A stretch of 64,000 bases of DNA from Paulinella micropora (GCA_009731375.1 BJOX01000032.1:426962-490961); one strand, 5' to 3'. Positions 39,954 through 50,606 are shown, numbered from the stretch's first letter. Program-made: numbers and translations. Notes: generated by a model not told the origin, from the sequence alone.

Positions 39954-40835
39954 GTGAAGGACCTAGGACAAGTCAAAACATTTTGTGGCTTGCAGTTTGT
40001 TAGGACTTCAGAGGGCATAGTCATACATCAGCATGAATACATTAAGGGCATGCTTAGGGATTTCAACTTCCAAGAAGCCAAGCCAGTCGCTACCCCTACA
40101 GCGACGACTGACCCTCCCCCAGCCAGCAAAGAAGCTATGCTTCGGCGTTTCTCGCTCCCTCGCTTGCTTGGCGCCCTTCTCTGGCCTGCGACTCAGACTC
40201 AACCGGCCATCACCTACGCGGTCAACCACGCGGCGGTACTCGCATCAAAGAAGCCTGACGTGGCGTACTCAGCAATAGCTCGCATCCTCAGATTTCTGCG
40301 AACACCTAGAGGGATTTTCTTCCCATTTCGGACCCGCAGCTTCGAGCTTATATCGTATTCCGATGCCAACTTGGGCGCATGTGAGTACACGCGACGATCA
40401 AGAACCGGCCAACTGCACATGACGACTGGGCCCATCGCATGGAGTTCGAAGCGCCAACCCACAGTCGCACTATCGACTCAGGATGCTGAAACGATCGCCA
40501 ACTCAACGACATGCCGAACAGCAATCGCGATATTGCATATGTGCAAGGACGTTGGAATTCCGTTGCCGACGCCATCAACTATCAATAACGACAACCGGGG
40601 GGCGGTCCTGAACGCAACGAACGGCATGGCCACTGATCGCACACGCCACTTAGCACTCAAACACCATTACGTGGTAGAACGAGTACGGGCTGGCGAAGTG
40701 ATCGTACGACACGTTTCGACGAAGGACAATCTGGCGGACATGCTGACGAAGTCACTACCGACGCCACGTTTCTTGGAACTAGTCGCACAGTTTACGGTGT
40801 TGCTCAAGGACGCTTTACCGCAGTTTGAGGTTTAA
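39954..40835 (+). CDS. Copia-3 RT C-terminus and RNase H
   Basis: VKDLGQVKTFCGLQFVRT follows the RT box, then QTQPAITYAVNHAAVLASKK and ARILRFLRTPRGIFFP. RNase H: LISYSDANLGACEYTRRS (first Asp), TVALSTQDAETIAN (Glu), NNDNRGAVLNATNGM (Asp), KHHYVVERV, and STKDNLADMLTKSLP. All standard catalytic acids are visible and the frame is intact to its TAA. Confidence 0.93.
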   Translation: MKDLGQVKTFCGLQFVRTSEGIVIHQHEYIKGMLRDFNFQEAKPVATPTATTDPPPASKEAMLRRFSLPRLLGALLWPATQTQPAITYAVNHAAVLASKKPDVAYSAIARILRFLRTPRGIFFPFRTRSFELISYSDANLGACEYTRRSRTGQLHMTTGPIAWSSKRQPTVALSTQDAETIANSTTCRTAIAILHMCKDVGIPLPTPSTINNDNRGAVLNATNGMATDRTRHLALKHHYVVERVRAGEVIVRHVSTKDNLADMLTKSLPTPRFLELVAQFTVLLKDALPQFEV

Positions 40836-41079
40836 TGCCTCTAGCTTTTACAGACACTTAGGATGAATTTATTCAACAGACTTGCTACACCGCTGCAAGG
40901 ACCTGCATCCTTTGATGCTTACGAATTATTTTTTTTCATTTTTAGTGTTAATGCAACATTAACATGTATCATACTTCATCATCATGAATCGCTAGTTTAC
41001 ATATAGTTTCATATGGCCAATCATGTTAGTAACTTAAAGATAATATACATATACATATATGTTATGCCGAGGGGGAGAG
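40836..41079 (+). other. Copia-3 3' untranslated region and polypurine tract
   Basis: AT-rich and non-coding. GAGGGGGAGAG at 41069-41079 directly precedes the 3' LTR and is the likely plus-strand primer. Confidence 0.75.
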
Positions 41080-41471
41080 TAAGCAATAATATTTACTAAA
41101 TATATTGTTACCTTTTATGGTCAATTTCACGACATAACATTTATATTTGACCGGATCATATTCATTACCATTTTCATATTTCGTATCATAATTATTATTC
41201 GTTACGTTGATATTACCGTTATTCACAATTAGTTGCCAGTTAGTATAGATTGGCCCATACTGAATCATCACTTGAATTTCTGACCACAAGATCAGTATAT
41301 AAATTTGTGGTATTTATTTCACTATAAATTTATGGTAAATTAGATTGAATTTCAGTCATTGGTTTCTAACCATTGATTAAATTCATTATTGTTCCTTCAA
41401 CCTTTGATCAAAGTGCCTCAGCGCAAACGATTATTCAAGTATCCGGAGACTAATGTCTACTAGTGTACTTA
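41080..41471 (+). repeat. 3' LTR of Copia-3
   Basis: Copy of 33126-33511, including the ATGTCTACTAGTGTACTTAC end, after which the GAAGGA minisatellite resumes. The two LTRs differ by a ~20-base change near the start and a few single bases. Confidence 0.9.
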
Positions 41472-41473
41472 CT

Positions 41474-41650
41474 AGGAGAAAAGAAAGGATAGAGGGAGAA
41501 AGGAGACTAGAAGGATGAGAAGAAAGGATAGAGGGAGAAAGGATAGAAGGAGAATGAGAAGAAAGAATAGAAGGAGAAGAAAGAATAGAGTGAGAAGAAA
41601 GAATAGAGGATGAAGGAGAAGAAAGAGAAGAAGAAGAAGAAGAAGAAGAA

Positions 41651-41682
<32 letters not shown>

Positions 41683-41710
41683 AGAGGAAGAAGGAGAAAG
41701 AGAAGAAGAC
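41474..41710. repeat. Continuation of the purine minisatellite
   Basis: GGAGAAAAGAAAGGATAGAG-type units and a (GAA)n block at 41630-41675. Same repeat as 31600-33118, separated from it by Copia-3. Confidence 0.95.
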
Positions 41711-42603
41711 AAACAAAGAGCAGGAAACGGTAGCAAAGGATAGCAAGAGAGAGGACGGGACGACCCAGCAAGAGCCAATAACGAAGACGAGGAGGCCAGC
41801 AAAGAAGCAGCAGCAGAAGGAGCTCGACCAGTTAGGCAGGAGGCAGGACTGGCATGAAAAGGCATAGGCAAAGAAGCAGGAGCAGACAAAGAGAACGCAG
41901 AGGCAAGAGAGGGGGCTACAAGACGAGCCTGGCGGGGAAGAGGGCGCCTCTCCACCAGGGCACCAGGGGGCTCAAGTCCCACGACTGCGTGCCGCTTGCC
42001 CCTCGACGCAAAAACCTGCTCTCTCGCCTCCTGCGGCAATAATAAAACTTTTCTCTCGCTCCACTCCCAAAGGGGCTAGCCTCCCCACCGGCCAAACTGC
42101 CTTTTTTACATTCGACCATATCACTCGCCTTTTTTTATTCTGAATCACTTGCACAACTTGTCGCACGCCATTCATCCCAACCTCGCACACCACATTTGCT
42201 TGCTTGTCTACATCCTCACTTTCGCTATCACTATCGTAGCTGACACTCTCACCACCACTACCACTATTCGCTGCTACTACCAATCTAATTTTCTCGCTCT
42301 CTGGACCATGACCCACGACTACACGTCGCCCTTTTTGCAGCTTTGTGCTGGCAATAGTCAGAAAGGCCACTCGTTCTTCTTGGGGCACTGTGCTTTGGCG
42401 TGGGTCTCGTTGGCGCAGACTGGGCACACGTGCTGGAAGCGGCACTTCTTGCCCCAAGTGCAGTTACCCATCCCCCATTGCTTGCACGTAGGTTGGTCTC
42501 CCGTTGCCTTGGGTTTCGGTGTGCCGTGCGACTTCTTCTCATCACCCGCGTGCAGGATCAGTGCCGCAAGTCGCAAGGATTTGTGCCCCTTTCAATGTAA
42601 CAA
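41711..42603 (-). pseudogene. Gag-like zinc-finger segment of the YR retrotransposon
   Basis: Minus strand, from 42603: SLRLAALILHAGDEKKSHG, then PTCKQWGMGNCTWGKKC plus RFQH, a CCCH finger (C-x7-C-x5-C-x3-H), directly followed by CPVCANETHAKAQC (C-x2-C-x4-H-x4-C). CCCH plus CCHC is common in Gag-like proteins of DIRS-type elements. The frame ends after NEWPF and resumes one frame over as VAFLTIASTKLQKGRRVVVG and acidic/Ser-rich sequence, then Ser/Leu repeats from the purine tract. The N-terminus is missing, apparently cut by Copia-4. Assignment to the YR element rests on orientation and the shared purine tract. Confidence 0.6.
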
Positions 42604-42660
42604 AATCCACCGGCTTATTAAGCGTAGAGGTCAGGTCCTAGACCGGAGCACTCGGTGACT

Positions 42661-42985
42661 TGCTAGATTTGGCAAATCTGATGAACTTTAATAACTAGAA
42701 CTGATTGAGGTAACTAGGCGCGCGCCAAACCGCGTGTATGACCTGATCACTGTAATTACGAGTGTCAGAACTAACAACAAATAAATCATGTGTCGGTCCG
42801 TCTAATCATTAATAATACCTCAATGTTATCAATACGGTCTATCGAATTATCAATACAATCTAACCGTCATCCAAATTGGTATAAAGCTCCCCCTAATTCG
42901 ATATGAGTATGAATATAACATTGTCACATATTGTTACACTATAACTCACATAGGAGCACAGTCGAGTCCTTGACTAACAATGTCA
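42661..42985 (-). other. 3' non-coding end of Copia-4, probable LTR part
   Basis: Just downstream (minus strand) of the Copia-4 RNase H stop. It contains a purine run, AGGGGGAG (complement at about 42890), of the kind that precedes Copia 3' LTRs here. The following ~230 bases are AT-rich and could be a 3' LTR. No second copy is in the window, so the LTR is inferred from position only. Confidence 0.4.
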
Positions 42986-44147
42986 CTACTTCGCGAAGCC
43001 CGACAACCGATCAGCACCCAGTTTGAAGGCAGATGGACTAGGAATGCACTTTGACAAAATGTCGGCTCGGTTATCCCCCGACGCCACCCATTTGAGCACT
43101 ATCTCCCCTTTCCCTATCGATTCGGTAATATGGTGATATCGCAGAGCAATATGACGCAACTTTTTCCCAAACACCGCCTTTGGTGCCGACAACCACACCG
43201 CCTGATTGTCCACTCGGATTACGGGCGCCGACTCCAACTCCGCCTTCAATCCATTCCTCTCCGACCATGGCAGCGACATCACTACGTTCTTACACGCCAT
43301 CGCATCATGAATCACCTCTGACAGCCCATACGTCTCACTTTCTTGAGTTCCAGTGGCCAGGTGCTTCTGCGTACTCGCCCTGACCGTAATGGGGCCATTG
43401 GCCAAAAACACACACCCCCGTTCGCGAGTACATCTTTGCGCCATTACCCAACGACGAATCCGCATCAGCCTCAATGACCCTGTTGCCATTCGAAGAATAC
43501 TTTACCCCACGATGCATAACGTGCACAAAATACTTCATGATTTGTTCAGCAGCACAATAATCGAACTTGTCCTTGTCCGACTGATGCTCGGCAATAACGC
43601 TCACCGGCAAGACCGACTCCGGCACACTTGCCTTCAAATAGATATAGCTGCCTACAATCTCCTGAGGGCTATACGCCAACATGGCCGGTTCCATCTTTGA
43701 ACCTGCTGGCAGCCATGGAGTACGCGCAGGCGTCCACTCCCTCCCATCACTCCTCTTGAACCGATGCATCAACGTGGCGATGTACGCAGTTTGAAGGATC
43801 GTAATGCTATACACCTCCCCCACTCTTTCAATTTTGAACGACAAGGAGACGAACTCCTTCAAGGGCCCCAAATCCTTGACGTTGCCCCATTCCTCATTCA
43901 ACCTTTTTATGTACGCATTGCGACTCTCCCCAGAACTCGCAGCATGAATGCTATCATCAACGTGGTACGTTAGAGTCTCAGTCTTGCCCGTCACCGCGTC
44001 AACTCTGCCAAATAGCGTCGGCTCAATTACACTCTGAGCAAAGCCAAGCTTCTTCTGTGTCGGCACTACCCTTTTGTACCAATAGACATGCCCCGACTGT
44101 TTCAACCCATCGACCCCCCCAGTCGCTAAGTACAGTGTAGTCGCAGC
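42986..44147 (-). pseudogene. Copia-4 RT (C-terminal part) and RNase H
   Basis: DGLKQSGHVYWYKRVVPTQK (family: Y-G-L-K-Q-S-x-R-x-W), GFAQSVIEPTLFGR, then TETLTYHVDDSIHAASSG with an intact V-D-D box. NVKDLGPLKEFVSLSFKIE and ILQTAYIATLMHRF follow. RNase H in a second frame: VIEADADSSLGNGAKMY in the first, then ETYGLSEVIHDAMACK, IRVDNQAVWLSAPK, LRYHHITESI and GDNRADILSKCIPSP. The N-terminal RT half is across the transposon at 55196-55532. Coding quality is moderate, with one frame change. Confidence 0.88.
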
Positions 44148-44151
44148 ATAA

Positions 44152-44700
44152 AACAACCAGTTCGGATAACTGGGGATGGCCCCTTTTTCCGAAATTTTCC
44201 TAGGGTATACTTAGTTTTTTCTACATGTCAGACCTGACTCTTCTAACTAATATTAGATTGTAATGTGTGTTTAAACCAATTGGAAACTAGTTTATTTATT
44301 AATAAAAACTAGTGTTGACACTCATAAAAGAATGTGAAAAAAAAGTCGTTCGGCCGGCTCGGCAACACATACCCGCCCACCCCGCAAAGTCAGTATGCCT
44401 GACCTGACTGTTGTAATTAATATTAGACTGACATAATGCGCTTTTAAATCAATTGGAAACACGTTTATTTATTAATAAAACTACCTGGTTGTGACTCAAT
44501 GACACAAAAAAAATTCAGTGTGAGGCAACCCCCCCCACCCCACACACACACACACATACACACACCCCCCACTCACGAGCGCTCTAACCCCCTACATTAA
44601 TCTCAATCTTCCTCTTCTGAATCATCTGCACCAGTAATACTATCATCTAGTCTCCTTCGCTTCTTCACTCGCTCACGCCTGACTCTTACTACCTATGTGT
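44152..44700 (+). repeat. Left terminal inverted repeat
   Basis: The complement of 53560-54099 with few differences. Shared words include GGGGATGGCCCCTTTTTCCG, CGGCCGGCTCGGCAACACA and a CA-repeat. Within it are two related ~110-base sub-blocks, each with AATTGGAAAC, then GTTTATTTATTAATAAA, so the repeat itself contains a diverged internal duplication. Its inner end includes the last codons of the RanBP2-finger gene. Confidence 0.93.
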
Positions 44701-44713
44701 ATGAAAAAACATC

Positions 44714-45172
44714 CTATGTGTTGTGTCGCGTCGCATTCATTGCGAGTGACCAAGTCAATAGTTTGTCAGTGAAGTTGGTGGGGGTGTCAGCAGTAATTTC
44801 CATTCCCTTCTTCTTCTTCTTCTTCTTCTTCTTCTTCTTCTTCTTCTTCTTCTCCTTCTTTTTCTTCTTCTTCTGTTTCTCTTGCTCACTATCACTATCT
44901 GAGCTGCTGTCTGACGAGCTGTCTGACGAGCTGTCTGACGAGCTGTCTGACGTGTCACTGTCACTCTCATGCTTCTTCTTCTTCTTCTTATTCTCTTTCT
45001 TCTTCTTCTTCTCTTTCTTCTTTTTCTCTTTCTTGTTCTCGTTTTTGTTTTTTTCTTCTTCTTCCTCTTCTTTTTGCTGCTGCTTCGGATTCCCCTCACC
45101 CCCACCACCCCCCGGGCCAGAGACGGGACGCTCTTGCAAAGTTTTCACAAGCTGCGAAATAGACGAGCTCAT
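44714..45172 (-). CDS. Lys/Glu/Ser-rich low-complexity ORF
   Basis: MSSSISQLVKTLQERPVSG, a Gly run, long Lys/Glu stretches, then four tandem copies of a Ser-Ser-Asp-Ser unit, ending ADTPTNFTDKLLTWS. The coding is dominated by (GAA)n-type DNA, but start and end have ordinary composition, so it may be an exon of an element gene. It corresponds in position to the acidic tail on the right side, though only the terminal-repeat part is homologous. Confidence 0.35.
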   Translation of the reverse strand: MSSSISQLVKTLQERPVSGPGGGGGEGNPKQQQKEEEEEEKNKNENKKEKKKKEKKKKKENKKKKKKHESDSDTSDSSSDSSSDSSSDSSSDSDSEQEKQKKKKKKEKKKKKKKKKKKKKKKGMEITADTPTNFTDKLLTWSLAMNATRHNT

Positions 45173-45259
45173 ATTGCTGATATCAGCCCTTAACTTCTGT
45201 TAAAGCAGCAGTGACAGTGAATAAATAAATTAATAAATCAATATGATTTCAATAATATA

Positions 45260-45273
45260 TATAATATTGATAA

Positions 45274-45320
<47 letters not shown>

Positions 45321-45400
45321 AAGACGAAGAAGAAGAAGAAGAAGAAGAAGAAGAAGAAGAAGAAGAAGAAGGAGAAGGAGGAGGAGGAGGAGGAGGAGGG
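45260..45400. repeat. (AGT)n and (GAA)n microsatellite
   Basis: About 16 AGT units, then GAA units, then GGA units. Translations of it are not proteins. Confidence 0.95.
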
Positions 45401-45499
45401 GAAGGGAGGGATCACAAAATTACCGAAAGACCCTCAGCCTCCCCTAAGGCTTCCTTGCCGCCCTTTTCCTCCTCTTCCTTGTCGCCCTTTCCTACAAGC

Positions 45500-46964
45500 A
45501 ATATTTATTATTGCAAAACGCAGGAGAAAAAAAAGAAATCAAGGGGCTGACCTTTCTTTGTTTTTTTTTTCTCCTGCGTTTTCTCCTGCGTGATAACCTC
45601 GTCATCGCTGCTTTCCNNNNNNNNNNATGCTTTCCTGATCAAAGTCTACAAATAAAGAAAAGCTCGAAACTAACAGTGGCTTCTGCAGCCTCTAACCCTC
45701 GACTTCTATCTCGCTTTCTTTTGGCTTCTTTGGACCGGCCTTCTTATTCTTCTTCGGGGGACTTTCCTCAATGACCTCATCTAGTTCAACAGGTTCACAG
45801 ATCAAAGGTGAGAAACAAGCAAAACAAATGCATACCTGCTAAAGAGCGGTCGATTTTGACCCGTCCTGACTTCCGCGTTCCGGCGGCCTTCTAACATTCA
45901 CAAAACAACATTGCGAAGATGGAGACAGATGCCAATACCTTAAGTTTGTTCGCCTGTATAGCCAACAGCAGCTCCTTCTTCCGGAACCGGTGAAGGAAAG
46001 GGGGCTCTGTGGGCTTACCAGCATATGGCTTGAGAAGAGGCATGATGTCCTTCTCGAAATCCTCCTTATGATCCGGTAGGGCGAGTGTGTGCCCGATCGA
46101 AAGGAAATACTTATCTAGGAGTTGTAGTTCTCGGCTTTCAACCGCACCCCCTATAGCTGTAGCGTCGACGGTTCTCACCACCAGGATGTGCTTCTTGCAC
46201 ACTGCAATACAGACCATAACATTCAAACACCACACACAAAGAATATTTCTTACTTTTATTGAACTTCGTTTGGTTTAAGCCTTGCTGCCACCGCTGTGGA
46301 AACTCAATAATCATCCTGTCAAGACAAATGCATCATTAAAAAGCTCTACTAAAAAGAACACAAACCCGGGAGCAGGCATTATTTCGCCCACGCCTTCGCT
46401 GGTCTCAATACTTTTCTGCGGTCCCAACACAACCTTGTTACTGGGTAGTTGGACGTTAGTAATGAAAGCACCGTCCCGCACCTTTCAACAAGCAAAAATG
46501 ATTCACAGATAGTATTACAAGCAATCCTATCTTGCCAATCCTACCTTGCCGTCGTCAAGCTGGAATCTTATTAACAACCTAAATTTACAATAACAACAAC
46601 AGATGGTGACAAAAAGGGAAAGAGATTTTGTGTACCCGTCCTGGAACTTGTTCCCATCACCGTCTTGAAAACTTCTCTTCGGCTTCCTTATTGTATATGT
46701 ACTGAAAACTCCTGGGGAGCTCCCATATTCTATACTTGCCTTCCTGGACTGGCGGTAACTCCTTTGCTGTTGTTGTTGTTGTTGTCGTCGTCGTCGTTGT
46801 TGTCGTTGTTGTTGTTGTTGTTGTTGTCGTTGTTGTTGTTGTCGTTGTTGTTGTTGTCGTTGTTGTTGTTGTCGTTGTTGTCTTCGTCGTCGTCGTTGTC
46901 GTCGTCGTCGTCGTCGTTGTTGTTGTTGTTGTTGTTGTTGTCGTCGTCGTCGTCGTCGTTCTCG

Positions 46965-46998
<34 letters not shown>

Positions 46999-47021
46999 GG
47001 TTGTTGTCGTCGTCGTCGTCG

Positions 47022-47055
<34 letters not shown>

Positions 47056-47104
47056 CGTTGTTGTTGTTATTGTTGTTGTTGTTGCTGTTGTTGTTGTCGT
47101 TGTC

Positions 47105-47135
<31 letters not shown>

Positions 47136-47819
47136 CTTCTCTGGTCGGTTCTTGGTTTTCTTTTTCTTCGTCGATCTCTCTCTGTTCGTTCCCTTCCCTT
47201 CTGCTCCTTCTTCTTCTTCTTCTCCTTCTTTTTCTTCTGTTTCATCAGTCTTCCTCTTCTTCTTTGTCTCCTTCTTCTTCTCCTTCTCCTTCTTCTTCGT
47301 CTCCTTCTTCTTCTTCTTCTCCTTCTTCTTCTTCTTTCCCTTCCATCCTCCTTCTTCTTCTCCTTCTTCTTCTTCTTCTTCTCCTTCTCCTTCTCCTTCT
47401 TCTTCTTCTTCTTCTTCTTCTTCTTCTTCTTCTCCTTCTGTTTCATCAGTCTTCCTCTTCTTCTTCGTCTTCCCCTCCTTCTTCTTCTTCTTCGTCTCCT
47501 CCTCCGAAAGCAAAAAGACTGTCTGATTTCTTTTTCTTTTGATTATCACTCTTGTCACTTCTTTCTCACTGCCTAGCCCATCATCCCATGCCTTGGCTGC
47601 TCCCCTGTATCTGCTGTTCTGATTCCACTGATGTTTTGTCTGCGGACAGACTTCCTCAATCTCCCGCTTTGAAAGCCCGTCATACTTTCTTCGGAGTTCT
47701 GGAGGAATTGTCACTTTCTCAAACGGTTGCTTCTCAGGATTGTTATTACAAAACAGGAACAGCTCCCCCAATCGATTTCTAGCAATGCCCTGCAATGTCT
47801 CCGCTACTAGGTCAGACAT
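45500..47819 (-). CDS. Left gene of the TIR transposon (spliced, unknown function)
   Basis: Minus strand, start ATG at 47819: MSDLVAETLQGIARNRLGE, then FEKVTIPPELRRKYDGLSK and WNQNSRYRGAAKAWDDG, a well-formed N-terminus of about 110 residues. It runs into Lys/Glu-rich repeats (47150-47520) and a (GTT/GTC)n tract (46760-47136). Further exon-like pieces with ordinary composition follow: KELPPVQEGKYRIWELPRS (about 46680-46755), VRDGAFITNVQLPSNKVVLG (about 46420-46490), ILVVRTVDATAIGGAVES and DKYFLSIGHTLALPDHKEDF (45940-46190), GTRKSGRVKIDRSLA (45840-45885) and EVIEESPPKKNKKAGPKKPK (45700-45780). Likely one multi-exon gene with a basic, nuclear-type tail. No family recognised. A 10-N gap lies at 45617-45626. 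Confidence 0.5.
46760..47520. repeat. (GTT/GTC)n tract followed by a (TTC)n pyrimidine tract
   Basis: About 375 bases of GTT and GTC triplets (46760-47136), then ~380 bases of CTT-type pyrimidine repeats (47140-47520), inside the left gene of the transposon. Six-frame translations give Val, Asn/Asp, Leu/Ser or Lys/Glu strings. Confidence 0.95.
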
Positions 47820-47899
47820 AGCGCGAAGGTCGGTGTGCGATTGTCGGACTTCAAAAGTGGAAAAAAGCCAGTAGCTGAAAATTTGAAGTGGCGGGTGCT

Positions 47900-47994
47900 G
47901 AAAATCATGGCAAGTTTGTCAAAAGTTCGTTCCTAAATTATGAAGCAACTACTTGCTCTTTCACGCTGCAATAAAGCGGCGACTCTAAGTTAGG
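47900..47994. repeat. End of a small palindromic element (copy next to gap)
   Basis: TTCGTTCCTAAATTATGAAG through CTAAGTTAGG, ending at the 47995 gap. Identical to the right ends of the units at 50858 and 51194. Confidence 0.85.
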
Positions 47995-48004
47995 NNNNNN
48001 NNNN

Positions 48005-50461
48005 TGTTCATACCGTGAGCCACGCCAGGGCCGTAAGCAAAAATGAAAGTCTTACCGGCGGTGTACGCGCTCGTGACCCCTAAACAAATGCGAATCACGT
48101 ACTTCCCTTTGAAGTCGTCTGAACGCCGGCGACAAGCAGGATACTGAATGGGAGGGGTCATGTCAGACGAGATGGTAGTAGACTTCACATCTCCAGGTGC
48201 GGCCTCCTTCCTCTTCATGCTCTCCACTCGACATGTTGAATGAATCTTGTGGTGCAGAGTGCTGCGACGCTTGTAATCGAGCACTGCCATCTCGTTATCG
48301 AACCCCCTATCCTTCTCCTTCTCCAGCCTCCTGCACTCCGCGGCCAACTCAGTACAAATATGATCTTTGGCAAAATCTTTGTTCCGGATAGGCTTCACAT
48401 TCCGGAACTCCTCCCGCCAGACCTTCGCGACCAGGCTTGGGTCGGGAGGATTGTTTGGTTTCAGCTTGCACGGCATCAAGTTTATGAGCTCCAAGCACTT
48501 ACTCTCCCACTTGTCACGAACAAACTGGTAGACTGAACTCTTTTCGGTTATGTCCTGCAGCTTCCATACACCATCTGAGTTGTCACTTGACTTGAGATCA
48601 AACAACCATTTCTTACACAAGAGCATACCAATTACGTCCTTAGTGAGAGGCTTTGCTGGCGACGACTTGATGGCAATGTTCTTACCTTCCATAACCAGCC
48701 TCTTTGATGCCTTCATAACCTTCTTCCCTATCCCGTGTATACGCATCCACATTTTGAGACATACTTTGTCTCCCTGAAACCAATACTGCCACGTGCCGTT
48801 GGGGCGCAACATGAGAACGAGCATTGACTTAATTGAGCTCTTGAGCTCTTGCAGCGAGAGAAGACATGATTTCACTCTCTGCTGTATGACATCTCGAGCA
48901 TCAACCCATAGAAAGCACTTCCACTCCTTACAACAGAGTGACCGTACCTCATGTTCAAGCTCCGCATAAGTCATGCCCAACCAAAACTCTATTGTCTTCG
49001 GCCGCTGCCTTTTCGGCTCCGCCCTCTTCCGCTTCGCCATTTTGTAGGGCCTGCTTGTGTGGCGACTCCGAACATCTACTGGCGGTTCCAACCCGAGTGA
49101 GACATACAACAGTGCTGAGCTCGCCTTGATAGCATCCCAGTCCACCGTCCTACACTCCGAACCACACTCCTCCAGATCAGGTAGGTGAAGATCGTCGTAT
49201 CCACTGCAGCCTGTAGTCTCGATCCCTTCTGAATCCGGCCGCTGCATATATTCAAGCACAATGCTTAAAACACAGTGTCAAATTATAATACCTTTACTGG
49301 TGAGCCTGTGGGTACGACCACATCAGCCTTCTCGGGTGAGTCTGGGCACGCGGTTAGGTCTTGCACGTAACCTTCATCCATGAAGGATACAGAAGCATCC
49401 CCAACAGCAGTTCCCCCATCAGTCGACTCTGCAAGCGGCTGCAAAGCCAATTGGCTTGCAGCCTACTACCAGAGACAAAAACATAACTGGATTAACAAAT
49501 TGTGATCTGAACTCAACAAACATACCTGCAAATCAGGCATGGGCAGTTCTGCCTTGGACAGCTATCAAGAAAACATCACGTTTACATACTAGCCAGAGAA
49601 GACAGAAGTAATTTGACCTTCAGACCATCCGTGCCGGTACCGGTGCTGGTGTCGGGCCTGGCGCTGTCCTTAGCAGTCTTGGCAAAAGACCCCAACAAGT
49701 CTGTCAGGCTGTCGGCTGTCAAGGGTGGGTCCTGGGCTGTGGTCGGTGCTTGGCTGCCTGCTTGCTCACGGCAAAACGATGCAAAAAGAGATGCCTTCGC
49801 ATCTTCTCCCATGGACTCACTCCTCTGCATGGGTGGATGCTCCTCTTCTGGGACCACGAAGAAAATCTGTGACTCACCGGTTCGGCACTGCATCCACACA
49901 GGAATTCTCCTCCTGCTCCTTGCAGCTGCTTGCATCCAGCGGGGGTGGACGTGGCTAGCTCCAAGCACGCGTTCGTTTGTCCCGTCATCAGTGGTACCGG
50001 TATTGCCAAAGCGATAGTCAAGTAGAATTTCTTCCCCAGGCAGTACATCGCGAGACAGAACGGCGACATGTTGACTATGCTTCTGCAAAACGCAATTAGG
50101 CTTTCCCTCAGCGTCTGGATGGNNNNNNNNNNGCATGTTGACTATGCTTCTGCAAAACGCAAGTAGGCTTTCCCTCAGCGTCTGGATGGAACCCCGAATT
50201 CAGTAAATGCATTGCATTTCTGCTGCACTCACTGATTGACTGTATGGGCTGCATCCCAACCATGTATCTATTGGCTAGCAGCATGCGATAATGAGTAACA
50301 CACACTGTATCCTTCATCTCACTCTCGAGCCTGCTTCCCGGTAGTAAAGTCCCGAGCCGATAGCCTTTCGACAGAAAGCAGGTGGCAAATACGCCGCAGC
50401 CTAAGCCTCCACTGCCATCGTCGAACCAGCGGATCTCCAACGGTGCCCTCCGTGCCGTCAT
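48005..50461 (-). CDS. SET-domain plus transposase-like gene, 5' half (spliced)
   Basis: Minus-strand exons 50461-49618, 49561-49526, 49462-49292 and 49241-48005 join in phase 0. Exon 1 is a SET-type domain: GSGGLGCGVFATCFLSKGY, NAMHLLNSGFHPDAEGKPN (the N-H-S-x-x-P-N equivalent), then VLSRDVLPGEEILLDYRFG. SET domains usually methylate lysines using S-adenosylmethionine. The last exon has a helical region (MLVLMLRPNGTWQYWFQG, KMWMRIHGIGKKVMKASKR), then VWREEFRNVKPIRN, ISSDMTPPIQYP and FKGKYVIRICLGVTSA, FAYGPGVAHGMN, then the gap. This layout recalls RNase H-fold transposase-like proteins annotated DUF7869 (from memory, unchecked). Start chosen at the first Met before the SET motif. A 10-N gap with overlapping flanks lies in exon 1 (50123-50132). 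Confidence 0.72.
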
Positions 50462-50476
50462 GGCAGCGGGAGCTCC

Positions 50477-50481
50477 TAATA

Positions 50482-50529
<48 letters not shown>

Positions 50530-50533
50530 CTAT

Positions 50534-50569
<36 letters not shown>

Positions 50570-50606
50570 GATAGATAAGATAGATAGATAGATAGATATG
50601 TAGATG

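Larger units (their letters stand above)
33126..41471 (+). mobile_element. Copia-3: Ty1/Copia retrotransposon with both LTRs, nested in the purine tract
   Basis: LTRs at 33126-33511 and 41080-41471 flank gag, a MYND region with protease, integrase, RT and RNase H. It is inserted in a GAAGGA minisatellite, so the target duplication cannot be told apart from repeat units. LTR termini TAAG...CTTA are inverted. Gag has one homopolymer frameshift, RT has a stop and two shifts, and a 10-N gap lies in the integrase. It is better preserved than Copia-2. Confidence 0.95.
27313..42603 (-). mobile_element. Tyrosine-recombinase (DIRS/Ngaro-like) retrotransposon, split by Copia-3
   Basis: Read on the minus strand the order is: Gag-like zinc-finger part (42603-41700), purine-rich linker (41700-41486 and 33118-31600), RT (31060-29891), RNase H-like (29863-29156), tyrosine recombinase (29144-28149), then 219-bp direct repeats. 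There is no integrase, and a phage-type recombinase takes its place, which defines this order of retrotransposons. Copia-3 (33126-41471) is inserted in the purine tract, and the same GAAGGA-type repeat resumes on its far side. The 5' end is probably truncated near 42603-42660 by Copia-4. Frameshifts and a TAG in the recombinase mark it as inactive. Confidence 0.8.

Noticed and set aside
46665-47576. 300-residue Leu/Ser and poly-Val frames on the plus strand
   Set aside because: Repeat translation of GTT/GTC and CTT tracts; opposite to the exon-like pieces on the minus strand.
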